This document shows, piece by piece, positions 32,942 through 41,395 of a stretch of DNA of 64,000 bases. Every line of letters starts with the position of its first letter. The stretch's first letter is position 1. Source of the stretch: an uncultured bacterium (lineage in GTDB: Bacteria > Planctomycetota > UBA1135 > UBA2386); NCBI GenBank assembly GCA_937906475.1, contig CALCZA010000026.1:1-64000 (forward strand), written 5' to 3'. The notes under the pieces are model-generated. The model made no database searches and had not been told where the DNA came from. It worked only from the letters and a program-made list of their open reading frames with translations. Both the position numbers and the translations under genes were made by a program.

Positions 32942-34909
32942 ATGCGCGATAGCACCATTAACTTTAACGGCCGTGTCCTCTACCTCACCGAGGACGAGGC
33001 CGAACTCAAGGCGCAGCTGTATGACGGCGTGCCACTCGACTACGACCCAAACCGCAAGCTGGTCGACAACATCTCGACCGATGAGATCACGCCGGGTTGG
33101 GTTTGTTACTACTACGATGAGACGCTTGCGCGCTACTGCCTGGTCGGTCTGCGCGGCGGCAACATCGAGAAGGACGCGATCAAGAACGGTAAGTTCTCGG
33201 TCATCGTCAGCGGCGTTTCGAAGGGCTGTGGTAGCTCGCGCGAAACGGCGCCGTTCAGCGAACTGAAGTCGGGCATCCAGCTCGTTATCGCTAAGAACAT
33301 CGAGAAGATCTACGGCCAGAACTGCCAGAACATTGGCCTGCTGACCTCGACTGACTTCACGCTGATCGATCGCATCAAGAACGGCGAAGAGATCTCGATC
33401 GAAGAGTTCACCAAGGGCCTCGACGAGATCGCTGCCGAGATCGTGCGCCACGGTGGTCTGTTCGCCTACAATAAGGCGCGTCTGGCGGGCACCACGGTGC
33501 CGCCAATGACTACGACTGAGAAGCGACCGATGACGCTGTGCGAGAAGATCATCTCGAACCGCGCGATCGCCGATGCCAAGACCGGTGCCCTTGGCGTGCC
33601 GGCGGTCAAACCGGGCGACGCGCTGTTCGTGCGCACCGACGTTCGCTTCAGCCACGAATACGTGACGCCGATGGCCGAGGCCCTGTTCAAGATGGGGCTC
33701 GGCGAAGACGCGAAGGTCAATGATCCTAGTTCGGTGTTCGCGTTCCGCGATCACCTGACATTCTTGGATCGCGTCATGCCGCAGAAGCACATCGATATGG
33801 GCTTGAAGGAACAGGCGGCTTCACTGGCGACGGTGCAGCAGAAGTTTGCTGATACCCAAGGCGTGCGTCTCTACGGCGAAGTCGAGCGCGATGGCAAGAC
33901 CGTTGGCTCCGAAGGTATCTGCCACAACATCGTCATCGAAGACCTGGCCGAGCCGGGCCAACTCGTGATCGGTTCCGACAGTCACACCTGCATGGCGGGT
34001 GCGATCGGTTGCTTCGCGTTTGGCGTTGGTTCGACCGACATGGCCAACAGTTGGTTCACCAAGGACGTGCGCGTCAAGGTGCCGGAGTCCGTTCGTGTCA
34101 ACCTGACTGGCGAACTCAAGAACGGTGTCTGCGCTAAGGACGTCATGCTGCACTTGCTGAGCGATGAGTTCTTTAAGACCGGTGCCGGCATCGGCAAGGT
34201 GCTCGAGTTCGCAGGTGTCGGCACGGTGGCCCTGTCGCTCGATGAGCGCGCGACGCTGACCAACATGGCGGTCGAGGCGGGTGGTTTCACCGGCATCATC
34301 GAAGCCGATGAGGTAGTCGTCGAGCAGATCCACGAGATGCGTGGCACCGACAAGGACCATCTGCGCAGCCAGATCGTCAAGGCCGACGAGGGTGCCAGCT
34401 ACTGTAAGACGATCGACATCGATCTGTCAGAGGTCGTGCCGACGGTGGCGACACCTGGTGACCCGCGCAACGGCATCGCGCTCGATGCCTTTAAGAAGGA
34501 CAAGGGCGACGTGCACGTCGACATCGCCTACGGCGGTTCGTGCACTGGCGGCAAGAAGGCCGACATGGACATGTATGCCGAAGTCGTTCGCAAGGCGACG
34601 GACAAGGGGCTCAGCCTGAAGGCCAAGACCTACATCCAGTTCGGTAGCCAACGCATCCGCGACTACGCGCAGAAGATGGGCTACGTGCAGCTGTTTGAAG
34701 GTGCCGGCGTCGAGTTGATTGACCCGAGTTGTGGCGCGTGCATCAAGGCGGGCCCTGGCGTGTCGTTCGAAGCGGACGAAGTCACCGTGTCGGCGATCAA
34801 TCGCAACTTCCCGGGCCGCAGTGGCCCTGGTGACGTCTACCTCGCGAGCCCGTATGTGGTCGTCGCGAGTGCGTTCTTGGGCCACGTTGGTGGCCCGGAA
34901 GAACTGTAG
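32942..34909 (+). CDS. Aconitase-superfamily hydratase with swivel domain first (LeuD-LeuC order)
   Basis: A 655-residue [4Fe-4S] hydro-lyase. Residues 1-170 are a LeuD-like swivel domain (TDEITPG at 46-52, and GCGSSRETAP at 95-104 with the substrate-binding Ser-Arg). Residues about 195-655 are the LeuC-like catalytic body, with GSDSHT and the cluster ligands C534 (GGSCTGGK), C597 and C600 (SCGAC). Standard aconitases have the swivel domain last, and LeuC/LeuD are separate chains, so the order here is reversed. Substrate could be citrate/isocitrate, isopropylmalate, homocitrate or methylcitrate; SCTGGK in place of SCTNxR argues against calling it LeuC. The GGAGGAG site decides this start. Confidence 0.88.
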   Translation: MRDSTINFNGRVLYLTEDEAELKAQLYDGVPLDYDPNRKLVDNISTDEITPGWVCYYYDETLARYCLVGLRGGNIEKDAIKNGKFSVIVSGVSKGCGSSRETAPFSELKSGIQLVIAKNIEKIYGQNCQNIGLLTSTDFTLIDRIKNGEEISIEEFTKGLDEIAAEIVRHGGLFAYNKARLAGTTVPPMTTTEKRPMTLCEKIISNRAIADAKTGALGVPAVKPGDALFVRTDVRFSHEYVTPMAEALFKMGLGEDAKVNDPSSVFAFRDHLTFLDRVMPQKHIDMGLKEQAASLATVQQKFADTQGVRLYGEVERDGKTVGSEGICHNIVIEDLAEPGQLVIGSDSHTCMAGAIGCFAFGVGSTDMANSWFTKDVRVKVPESVRVNLTGELKNGVCAKDVMLHLLSDEFFKTGAGIGKVLEFAGVGTVALSLDERATLTNMAVEAGGFTGIIEADEVVVEQIHEMRGTDKDHLRSQIVKADEGASYCKTIDIDLSEVVPTVATPGDPRNGIALDAFKKDKGDVHVDIAYGGSCTGGKKADMDMYAEVVRKATDKGLSLKAKTYIQFGSQRIRDYAQKMGYVQLFEGAGVELIDPSCGACIKAGPGVSFEADEVTVSAINRNFPGRSGPGDVYLASPYVVVASAFLGHVGGPEEL

Positions 34910-34921
34910 CGTTCGGTGCGT

Positions 34922-34948
34922 GTGCGGGAGGCGCTTGCCTCCCGGCAC
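34922..34948. terminator. Bidirectional terminator-like hairpin
   Basis: GTGC-GGGAGGC, a GCTT loop, and GCCTCCC-G-GCAC form an 11-bp stem with one bulge. It sits between the convergent hydratase and kelch genes. No T-run follows on the plus strand. Confidence 0.5.
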
Positions 34949-34974
34949 CGCGATCGGCCGGCACGTGTTCGGCC

Positions 34975-36360
34975 TTACTGACCGAGCACCGCATGCACGG
35001 CGTTGCTCATTGCGCCGAACCCGTTCGCCGCCGCAACATCGAGCGAGAAGAACTGCGAGAACAGTTCCTGGCCAGTCAACGCCGGGTTATTTGGAATGGC
35101 GATCTGCGCCAGGCCAATGCCAGCCGTTGTCAGTAGCGTGACGGTTACATCAGGCCGGACTTCTAGCTGGCAGCCAGCAATGCCGGCAGTCGCTAGGTCC
35201 AGCGGCAGCGGGATACCCGGTGCAAGCTCCCGGTTGTTCAGCCCGTGCGCAACGACGACGAACGTGGTCAGGCCGCCGACCGAGATGTCGAGGTCGTAGT
35301 TCGTGCCGAGAACGGGCAGGCTCGCCGGCGTTAAAGACGGCGTGCCCGTGCTGCCAGCGCATGCTTGGCCGTAGGTGCCAGCAATCGCAGTTGTCGGAGC
35401 GGTGAAGGACCAAGTCTCATTTGAGACGCCGGTCGGGCCACTGCCGCCGAACAGCCACGTTGCACCCAGAATCAGGTCGTGGCCGATGTAGCACTCGGTC
35501 GAACGCGCCGGGCCAGTCGCGGCAATCATCGTCCAGTTGTTGCCGTCATATTCCCACGTGCCTTGTAGCGCACCGCTGCCAAATCCACCGTACAGCAGCA
35601 CCCGACCACGCGTGTCGTCGTAGGTGCATGCTGCACGATAGGATGGCGGCGGTGACGTCGGCAGAGTGCGCAGCGTCCAGTCCGAGCCGTCGTATTCCCA
35701 GGTCGTATTGTAGAGCGTTCCGGGGCTGCTGCCGTTCCAGCCGCCGAACATGACGACCACGCCGCGGCCCTTGTCGTAGGTCATCGCCGGCGTCTCGAGG
35801 CCGGGTGGGGCCGTTGGCGTGACGATCTGCGTCCAGGTCGTGCCGTCGTACTCCCAAGTCTCGTCGCCACCGGCAAACGTGCTGCCACTTTGCGCGCCAT
35901 ACATGACGGTAACGCCGCGGCGTTCGTCAAATGCCATCGAGTAGAAGGCGCGCGCGCTTGGATAGTTGGTCGGCGACATCTGTTGCCAGTCGTTGCCATC
36001 CCATTCCCATGTGTCGTTCGTGGTCGTGGTGACGCCAGGTGACCGACCGCCGAAAGTTACGATGCGCGCGCGGTGGCTGTCGTAGACCATGCGGTGGCCC
36101 CAGCGTGCGGGCGGTGTGGTTGCGGGCGAGAGTTGTGACCAGTCCGCGCCGTTAAATAGCCAAGTCTCATTGAGGTTAGCCGTCGGCCCAAACTGCAAGC
36201 CGCCATACATCAGTATGCCGGCGTTTAGCAGACTGAACTCCATAGCGCCGGCGCGGCGCTGGCTTGGGGTCGTCGTCGGGGTGACTTGCGTCCACGTTTG
36301 GCTCGTGACGGCCGAAGCGAGCAGCAAGCAGGTTGCTACTTTTGTCAGTGGTCGTGTCAT
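34975..36360 (-). CDS. Secreted kelch-type beta-propeller protein
   Basis: A 461-residue exported protein with signal peptide MTRPLTKVATCLLLASAVTS. Residues about 22-330 contain roughly six kelch-like repeats, each with a pattern such as TWEYDGTTWTQ, then PPAR or PSAR, then MAFDERRGVTVMYGG. After the propeller comes a C-terminal beta domain beginning TYGQACAGSTGTPSL, of a kind that recurs on secreted proteins of some planctomycete lineages and may be a surface-sorting or structural module. It probably has a binding or structural role outside the cell; no catalytic residues of galactose oxidase are evident. The gene is monocistronic or last in a minus-strand run. Confidence 0.8.
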   Translation of the reverse strand: MTRPLTKVATCLLLASAVTSQTWTQVTPTTTPSQRRAGAMEFSLLNAGILMYGGLQFGPTANLNETWLFNGADWSQLSPATTPPARWGHRMVYDSHRARIVTFGGRSPGVTTTTNDTWEWDGNDWQQMSPTNYPSARAFYSMAFDERRGVTVMYGAQSGSTFAGGDETWEYDGTTWTQIVTPTAPPGLETPAMTYDKGRGVVVMFGGWNGSSPGTLYNTTWEYDGSDWTLRTLPTSPPPSYRAACTYDDTRGRVLLYGGFGSGALQGTWEYDGNNWTMIAATGPARSTECYIGHDLILGATWLFGGSGPTGVSNETWSFTAPTTAIAGTYGQACAGSTGTPSLTPASLPVLGTNYDLDISVGGLTTFVVVAHGLNNRELAPGIPLPLDLATAGIAGCQLEVRPDVTVTLLTTAGIGLAQIAIPNNPALTGQELFSQFFSLDVAAANGFGAMSNAVHAVLGQ

Positions 36361-36460
36361 TCCGCTATTAGGCGATGATTCCTGTGGTTGCGGCCAACGA
36401 AAAAGTGTGCGCCGCGTCAGTTAGAGCAGATTTGCGACGATTGCCGGCACGTGTATCCGG

Positions 36461-36949
36461 CTACTTGCCTGGCTTTCGTTTGCGCTGCGGCTGCATCGAG
36501 GCGAACCGTAAGGCGCATGCGACGAGCACCAACATCGACGTGACCGTTCCAATGTAGAGGCTCAGCGTCCAGGTCGCACTGACACCGCGCAGCATGCCTG
36601 GTCCGCGTGCGATATACATCACCACGGCGAGCACCATGATGACGGCCAATATCAGGCTGGCTGGGCGCACTGCTTGACGGGTCGTGCGGGTGCGCGTTTC
36701 GATGAGCGCCATCACCGCGAGCAGCGCGCTCGTGCATAGGCACGTGAAGCCAGCTGAGGTGCCCTGCCAAGCGGGTGGTCCGAAGATCTCGCCGAATAGT
36801 GTGGTGAACTCTACGCGGGTCCATGGGCGGGTTGCTGCGATGACGGTTGCAGCCGCCGCGACCAACAGTAGCCGGCGCCAGAACGGTTTCTCTCTCAGCG
36901 CAGAACCTGGTGGAGAATCGTTGGGCTGTTTGGGGTCGGCGAACTGCAT
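36461..36949 (-). CDS. Small membrane protein with four predicted helices
   Basis: A 162-residue protein starting MQFADPKQPNDSPPG and ending in a basic QPQRKRKPGK tail. Hydrophobic helices lie near residues 23-40, 62-80, 92-110 and 122-143. I do not recognise the family. The frame is open upstream into a neighbouring gene, but that part has the composition of a shadow, so I use this ATG. It follows a lipoprotein gene on the same strand after 46 nt. Confidence 0.6.
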   Translation of the reverse strand: MQFADPKQPNDSPPGSALREKPFWRRLLLVAAAATVIAATRPWTRVEFTTLFGEIFGPPAWQGTSAGFTCLCTSALLAVMALIETRTRTTRQAVRPASLILAVIMVLAVVMYIARGPGMLRGVSATWTLSLYIGTVTSMLVLVACALRFASMQPQRKRKPGK

Positions 36950-36995
36950 GCAGGCGTCACTGTAAGGCGCTTCGCAAGTTCGGAAAGGTCCGGGC

Positions 36996-37451
36996 TTAGC
37001 GGCCCGATGGCACGATGTGGCTATTGTCGCGATCGGTGCGTTCGCGGTGACGCACGGCACGTGCCGCGTCGGCTTCCGTGACCTTGGCGATTTGCTCAGC
37101 CGATGGCTCATACTCCAAGGCGATGTCGGTAATGATCGGCGTGATGATCCACGTGAACGGTGACCAGCCGTACCAGTAGTTCTCGGCGCCACTCTGAATG
37201 ACGCGCACGCGGTCGCCGCCTTCACTGGCAATCTCGGCGGTGGTCTCGTCGATCATCGAGTCGATCGACGTGTTGCCTAGCAGTGGTAGGAGGACCATAA
37301 AGTTGAAGCCGATGTTGGTCGTCACCTTGACGAAGATCGGTTTGCCGTCAGCGTCGCGCAGTCCGTTCCAGTGCGTGGCAGTGCTGTGGAAGGCGCAGGA
37401 AGTCGTGAGGAAGAGCAGGGCGATGCTGACCCAGCGCAGTTGCGAGTTCAT
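36996..37451 (-). CDS. Small lipoprotein, unknown
   Basis: A 151-residue protein with a lipoprotein signal (IALLFLTTSC) and lipidated Cys near residue 19. The body contains GFNFMVLLPLLGNTSIDSMID and EGGDRVRVIQSGAENYWYG, resembling small outer-membrane lipoproteins of unknown role found in several phyla. A second hydrophobic patch (WSPFTWIITPIITDIALEY) follows. The C-terminus is charged. I chose the ATG directly before the signal peptide. Confidence 0.65.
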   Translation of the reverse strand: MNSQLRWVSIALLFLTTSCAFHSTATHWNGLRDADGKPIFVKVTTNIGFNFMVLLPLLGNTSIDSMIDETTAEIASEGGDRVRVIQSGAENYWYGWSPFTWIITPIITDIALEYEPSAEQIAKVTEADAARAVRHRERTDRDNSHIVPSGR

Positions 37452-37560
37452 GCGAGTCAGGATTACGTGCCGCTGCCCTGCGTGCAAGAGACGATGGCAA
37501 TGGGCTGGTGGCGTGCGCGCTTCGGTGTTGCCCGCGATGTGTCGAAAAGAAGGTCAACAC

Positions 37561-38388
37561 ATGGTGGCAGAGCAGGAAGATGACTGGGCGCCATTGACGC
37601 CTGAGCAGCTGGCGCAGAGGCCGTGGGAGGTCCAGGCCCCGGTGGATGCCGCTGAGGCGGGCTTTGCCGAGGTTGCGCCGAAGCCCACGCCGATCGCGCC
37701 GCTGCCTGAGCCCGCCCCTGAAAAGCCCTTGAGTGCGTGTCAGGAAAAAATGGTGCGTGACCTGCAGGAACGGGTTGCCAAAGCGGGGCCAGGCAACAGC
37801 TTGATCGCGCAGGTGCAGCGACGCGAGCAGCGATGGCAGCGCAAGCAGAAGGCTGCGACGCGGGTTGCTGGTCAGCTGGCCGCGACGTGCGTCATTGGCG
37901 AGGCTCCCAAGGCGCCTGAGCCTGAGTTCGAGATCGAAAAGCAGACGGACATGGATCCGAGGGAACTAGAGCCGTGGTTCCAAGAACTGCCAGAGGTCGA
38001 GCGGCAGCGTCTGCGGGAAAGGTGGACTGCCGAGCGGCACAAATTCGACCACACTGGCAAGGCTTGGCGTAGCCGCATGAAGCGCGCGGCTGCCTACGGC
38101 ACGATGAGCTTCGCGGTGACGGGGTTGCTGATGAGCTTTCTGTTCATGGACCTGATGGTGTTGCTCAGTTGCCTCATCGTCGGGCCCTTCGCCGGCATGG
38201 TTGCGCAGCTGCTCGGCGGCGAGCGCTTCACCTATGGGTTGCTTGGTCTGGTCGGATTCGTCGCCGCCATCGGCAACGGCATCATGCTGCCGTTCGCGTG
38301 GTACGGCATGATCTTCAGCATCGCCACGATGGCAGCGCTCGGCATGGATGGTGAGATGCGACGAGCCGCGGGTTGCCGCGACGACTGA
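37561..38388 (+). CDS. Membrane protein with Pro/Glu-rich N-terminus, unknown
   Basis: A 275-residue protein. Residues 1-60 are acidic and proline-rich (PKPTPIAPLPEPAPEKP), and 60-105 form a charged helix (RREQRWQRKQK). The last 110 residues hold three to four hydrophobic helices (around 185-220 and 225-260). An AGAAGG element 8 nt before the ATG supports this start over upstream in-frame codons. It is divergent from the lipoprotein gene and convergent with the acyl-CoA dehydrogenase gene (14 nt apart). No named family recognised. Confidence 0.6.
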   Translation: MVAEQEDDWAPLTPEQLAQRPWEVQAPVDAAEAGFAEVAPKPTPIAPLPEPAPEKPLSACQEKMVRDLQERVAKAGPGNSLIAQVQRREQRWQRKQKAATRVAGQLAATCVIGEAPKAPEPEFEIEKQTDMDPRELEPWFQELPEVERQRLRERWTAERHKFDHTGKAWRSRMKRAAAYGTMSFAVTGLLMSFLFMDLMVLLSCLIVGPFAGMVAQLLGGERFTYGLLGLVGFVAAIGNGIMLPFAWYGMIFSIATMAALGMDGEMRRAAGCRDD

Positions 38389-38402
38389 TTTGAAACCAGC
38401 GG

Positions 38403-40469
38403 CTAGCGCTTCTTGCGTTCGCGGATCTCGAACGGATGCGCAAGCGCCTGTGGCTTGACGTTGTCGATCAGCGTGCACTGACCCTTATCAAGGTCATCGC
38501 CAACTGCCGCGAGGTGCTTGCGCAGGCGATCCATTTCCCACAGCCCGGTCAGCAACTTGATGCCCTTGACGCGCGTCATCAACTGTTCGCAATGCAAGGC
38601 AGCGATGCGCATCTGGCTGACGTCGCGGTTACTGGTCGAGTGGTGGCATAAGGCCAGCATCGACACCAGTAGTTCGATGCACTTGCCGAGGCGTTGCAGC
38701 GGGATCTGCGCGCGCGTCAACTCGAGTTGGAAGTGCAGGTTGATGCCGAGGTAGGCAAACCTGAGTTGGCGCAGGCGGCGCTCGGCGAAGCGCGCGTAGC
38801 GGCGTAGTTCGACTGGCAGCAGTTGGTAGCGCGGGATCAGGCTGGTCGGCACGAGGCGGAACGGCGTGCGCAGCAGTTCGATCAGCGAGTTGCCAATAAT
38901 CCAGCCCTTGAGCTTCCAGAATGACGGGTTGGTCAGCAAGCGGCGCGTGGCCGTCAGCACCTTGCCCGGTTTGTCGAACACGGTCCCGGGCGTGATCCGC
39001 AGGATGCGTTGGTCGCGCGGCAACGGCTTGCCCTCGTGGTCGACGTTGATCGACTGCAAGACGCCGAGCATGCCGGCCATGTACTTCGACGTGAACTTGT
39101 CGGTGACGTCCTTGACCATGCCCATCAGGATCAAGTCGTCTTCGCCTTCGACGACGCCAAACACGTGCATGTTGTGGCGGGCGTCGTGCACGCGCGAGCC
39201 CTGGTCAAACGAACGGCCGCCGATTACGCGTTCGCAAGCGATCTGCGAGTCGAGTGCGCTGGTTGCGGCTGCCGACTTGGTCAAGTCGCGCAAGCCGGCG
39301 AGGTCGACGCCGTCCTTGTCTTGACGCAGCGACAGATGGCTGAGCGCGCGCGACATCAGTGAGCCACCGAGCATCCTGCCGATGTGTTGCCGCGGCAGTT
39401 CGTGCTTGATGACCGGGCCGCCAACGCCTTCGCGACTGCGCGCATACGCGGTCGCATCGGTTGCGAACATTCGTTGGTAGCCAGACGCCATCGCCGCCAA
39501 CATGCAGCGGCCCATGCGCAGGCAGTAGAACAGCACCTCGACGCCGTCGGCCTGGATCTCTTCGTTGGCCTTCAGCGGGTAGTTGTGAAAGTGCAGGCGC
39601 GAGTTGTAGTTCGCGGTGAAGGCACCGGTGTTCGACGACTGGCACCAGAACTCGTAGCCCTTACCGTCGCTCTTCTGGATGTCTTGTTCCGGCAGTTTGG
39701 TCACGAACAGACCGACCTTCTTGCCTTCCTTGCCGACGCGGCAAACGATGCCGACCAAACCGCCGTGGGTGGCGTTGGTGATCCACAACTTGTTGCGATC
39801 GCCATCGGCGAACAGGCGGAAGCCACCCGACGGATCCGACTCGACGTAGGCGCGCACCTTCTTGGCGTTGACGCCGATGCCGACCTCGGTCAGGCCAAAC
39901 GCCATCAGTTCGCCATCGGAGACTAGCGGCAGGAACGTTTTCTTTTGTTCGTCGGTGCCGTAGGCGAGCAGCGACCCGGCGCCGATCGTCAGTTCGCCGG
40001 AGATCTCGACCGCGAGCGGGCCGAGGCCGTTGGCGGCCATCTCTTCTTCGACCAGCGCGAGTTGCGTGTATTCCGCGTTCTTGCCGCCGAACTCGCCGGG
40101 CACGGTGAAGCCGTAACCGCCAGCTGCCGCGACCTGCTTGCGCAGCGTGCTCGACAGTTTGCCATCGGCGGTGAAGGCCGTGCCTCGCGTCAGTGAGTCC
40201 ATCGCCGCAGCCATGACTTCGTCGCCAGCTACGCGATCTGCCTTGGCAGCACCCATGGCGCCGCTCTGCAGCTCGCCAGTCTCGGGCTGCGGGCCATAGA
40301 TCAAGCGCTCCACCAATCCTTGTTTGCTGGCGCCGAGGCGCTTGGCAGCTTGCTGGGCGGCGTCGTCGAGGGCGCCAACGTCGCGCGCTGATTCGGCGTC
40401 GCCGGCAGCGGCGAGTGCCTGGGCGGCGGTGGATGCGGTGGCGGAGGACTCTGTCGGTTGGGTGCTCAC
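38403..40469 (-). CDS. Acyl-CoA dehydrogenase family protein, long form
   Basis: A flavoenzyme of about 688 residues, longer than the 380 of short acyl-CoA dehydrogenases. The N-terminal helical domain contains GYGFTVPGEFGGKNAEYTQ, the middle domain AFGLTEVGIGVNAKK (FAD/substrate contact) and LWITNATHG, and the C-terminal helical domain RSFDQGSRVHDARHN. A further C-terminal helical extension of about 200 residues follows, as in FadE-like enzymes of long-chain fatty acid oxidation. The start is uncertain: I take the GTG giving MSTQPTESSA; an in-frame TTG lies 18 nt upstream. The first 50 residues are Ala-rich. It is divergent from the peroxiredoxin gene, so the 141-nt gap probably holds both promoters. 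Confidence 0.85.
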   Translation of the reverse strand: MSTQPTESSATASTAAQALAAAGDAESARDVGALDDAAQQAAKRLGASKQGLVERLIYGPQPETGELQSGAMGAAKADRVAGDEVMAAAMDSLTRGTAFTADGKLSSTLRKQVAAAGGYGFTVPGEFGGKNAEYTQLALVEEEMAANGLGPLAVEISGELTIGAGSLLAYGTDEQKKTFLPLVSDGELMAFGLTEVGIGVNAKKVRAYVESDPSGGFRLFADGDRNKLWITNATHGGLVGIVCRVGKEGKKVGLFVTKLPEQDIQKSDGKGYEFWCQSSNTGAFTANYNSRLHFHNYPLKANEEIQADGVEVLFYCLRMGRCMLAAMASGYQRMFATDATAYARSREGVGGPVIKHELPRQHIGRMLGGSLMSRALSHLSLRQDKDGVDLAGLRDLTKSAAATSALDSQIACERVIGGRSFDQGSRVHDARHNMHVFGVVEGEDDLILMGMVKDVTDKFTSKYMAGMLGVLQSINVDHEGKPLPRDQRILRITPGTVFDKPGKVLTATRRLLTNPSFWKLKGWIIGNSLIELLRTPFRLVPTSLIPRYQLLPVELRRYARFAERRLRQLRFAYLGINLHFQLELTRAQIPLQRLGKCIELLVSMLALCHHSTSNRDVSQMRIAALHCEQLMTRVKGIKLLTGLWEMDRLRKHLAAVGDDLDKGQCTLIDNVKPQALAHPFEIRERKKR

Positions 40470-40610
40470 TATTCGGATTCCGGCCAAACATGGTGCCCGG
40501 CGGACCCCTGCAGCGCCACGGTCTTGGCGAACGATTGACGGTTCGGTTGCTCAGAAGCCACTGGCAACGGGTCGCAAGGGTTCGTACCGTCGTCCGCTAC
40601 GAATCTACCT

Positions 40611-41207
40611 ATGAGCGAATCAACGACCCTCCAGGTCGGGCAAACGGTGCCCGACTTCACCCTCACCACCTACGAGCCAACCACTAAGGGCTTCGGCGCG
40701 TTCTCGCTGGCCGATGCCAAGAAGAACGGCAAGTGGACCATGCTGTTCTTCTACCCGGCGGACTACACGTTCGTTTGAAGCACCGAATTCGCTGCTCTGG
40801 CAGAGCAGCAACAAAGGTTCGCAAAGATGGGCTGTGAGATCGTCACGGTCAGCGCGGACACGCAATTCGTTCACTTGGCTTGGCAGCGCGAAGAGAAGGA
40901 TCTCGAAGCCGTCACGTTCCACATGGGCTCCGACCGCAATGGCGACCTCGCCAAGCAGTTTGGCGTCTGGAACGGTGGCTTCTGCCTGCGCGGCACCTAC
41001 CTCATCTCGCCGGCAGGCATGCTGATGAACGCTGAGGTCAATTTCCTGAACCTCGGCCGCAACATCGATGAGACGATGCGCAAGTTCAAAGCCAACATCT
41101 ACCTCGGCAAGAAGCCCAACGAAGGCTGCCCGTCGAAGTGGCAGGATGATGGCGATCGCACGCTGACGCCCGGCCCGGAAATGGTCGGTCGCGTTCACGA
41201 CGCGTAG
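40611..41207 (+). CDS. Selenocysteine-containing 2-Cys peroxiredoxin (in-frame TGA)
   Basis: A peroxidase of the AhpC/Prx1 class reducing H2O2 and organic peroxides in the cytoplasm. Reading the TGA at 40776-40778 as selenocysteine gives 198 residues, the usual family length. U56 replaces exactly the peroxidatic cysteine: FFYPADYTFV-U-STEF compares with the common FYPADFTFVCPTE. Pro49, Thr53 and Arg127 (LRGTYLI) complete the active site, and Cys173 in GCPSKW is the resolving cysteine. Both sides of the TGA read well in the same frame. A SECIS-like hairpin follows 12 nt later. Other genes in the window stop with TGA and use TGG for Trp, so recoding of all TGA is excluded. A thioredoxin-like selenoprotein gene follows 188 nt downstream. 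Confidence 0.9.
40776..40778 (+). other. UGA selenocysteine codon of the peroxiredoxin
   Basis: Codon 56, at the position of the peroxidatic cysteine. A normal stop here would leave a 55-residue fragment lacking all catalytic residues. Confidence 0.85.
40791..40809 (+). promoter_or_regulatory. Bacterial SECIS candidate of the peroxiredoxin
   Basis: GCTGCTC and GAGCAGC form a perfect 7-bp stem with loop UGGCA. The stem begins 12 nt after the UGA, and the loop lies 22 nt from it. Known bacterial SECIS elements have a short apical loop with G among its first two bases, about 16-37 nt from UGA, so spacing and loop (U-G-G) fit. SelB would bind it. It is inside the coding region and codes for AALAEQQ. 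Confidence 0.7.
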
Positions 41208-41335
41208 CTCCGCGCGGCGAAGTTGGTGGTCGCTCAGCCCGAGCAGGGCGGCGGGCAACCGGCGATGCCAACGGCCGCTTCGCGCGGCTGCACGGGTCTG
41301 CACAAGCACTGCCCGTTACAAGATTGGCGTGTCGC

Positions 41336-41362
41336 TCACGACATTCGTGACTGGCGCGCCAG
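41336..41362. promoter_or_regulatory. Two adjacent palindromes before the thioredoxin-like selenoprotein
   Basis: TCACGA-CAT-TCGTGA (41336-41350) is directly followed by CTGGCGCGCCAG (41351-41362) and TTT. The first looks like an operator for a dimeric regulator; the second could be a short terminator hairpin for the peroxiredoxin transcript. The gap of 41208-41395 holds no other clear element. The ATG is 33 nt downstream. Confidence 0.4.
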
Positions 41363-41395
41363 TTTCATGTCCCGAGATCTGTTACCTTTTCCGGC

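Noticed and set aside
36950-37231. N-terminal extension of the small membrane protein
   Set aside because: Composition (Arg/Ser/Pro/Thr-rich) is that of a frame shadowing the lipoprotein gene.
40827-41207. Separate 126-residue gene starting after the TGA
   Set aside because: It lacks the peroxiredoxin N-terminal half and has no ribosome-binding site; the upstream frame is the matching half in the same phase.
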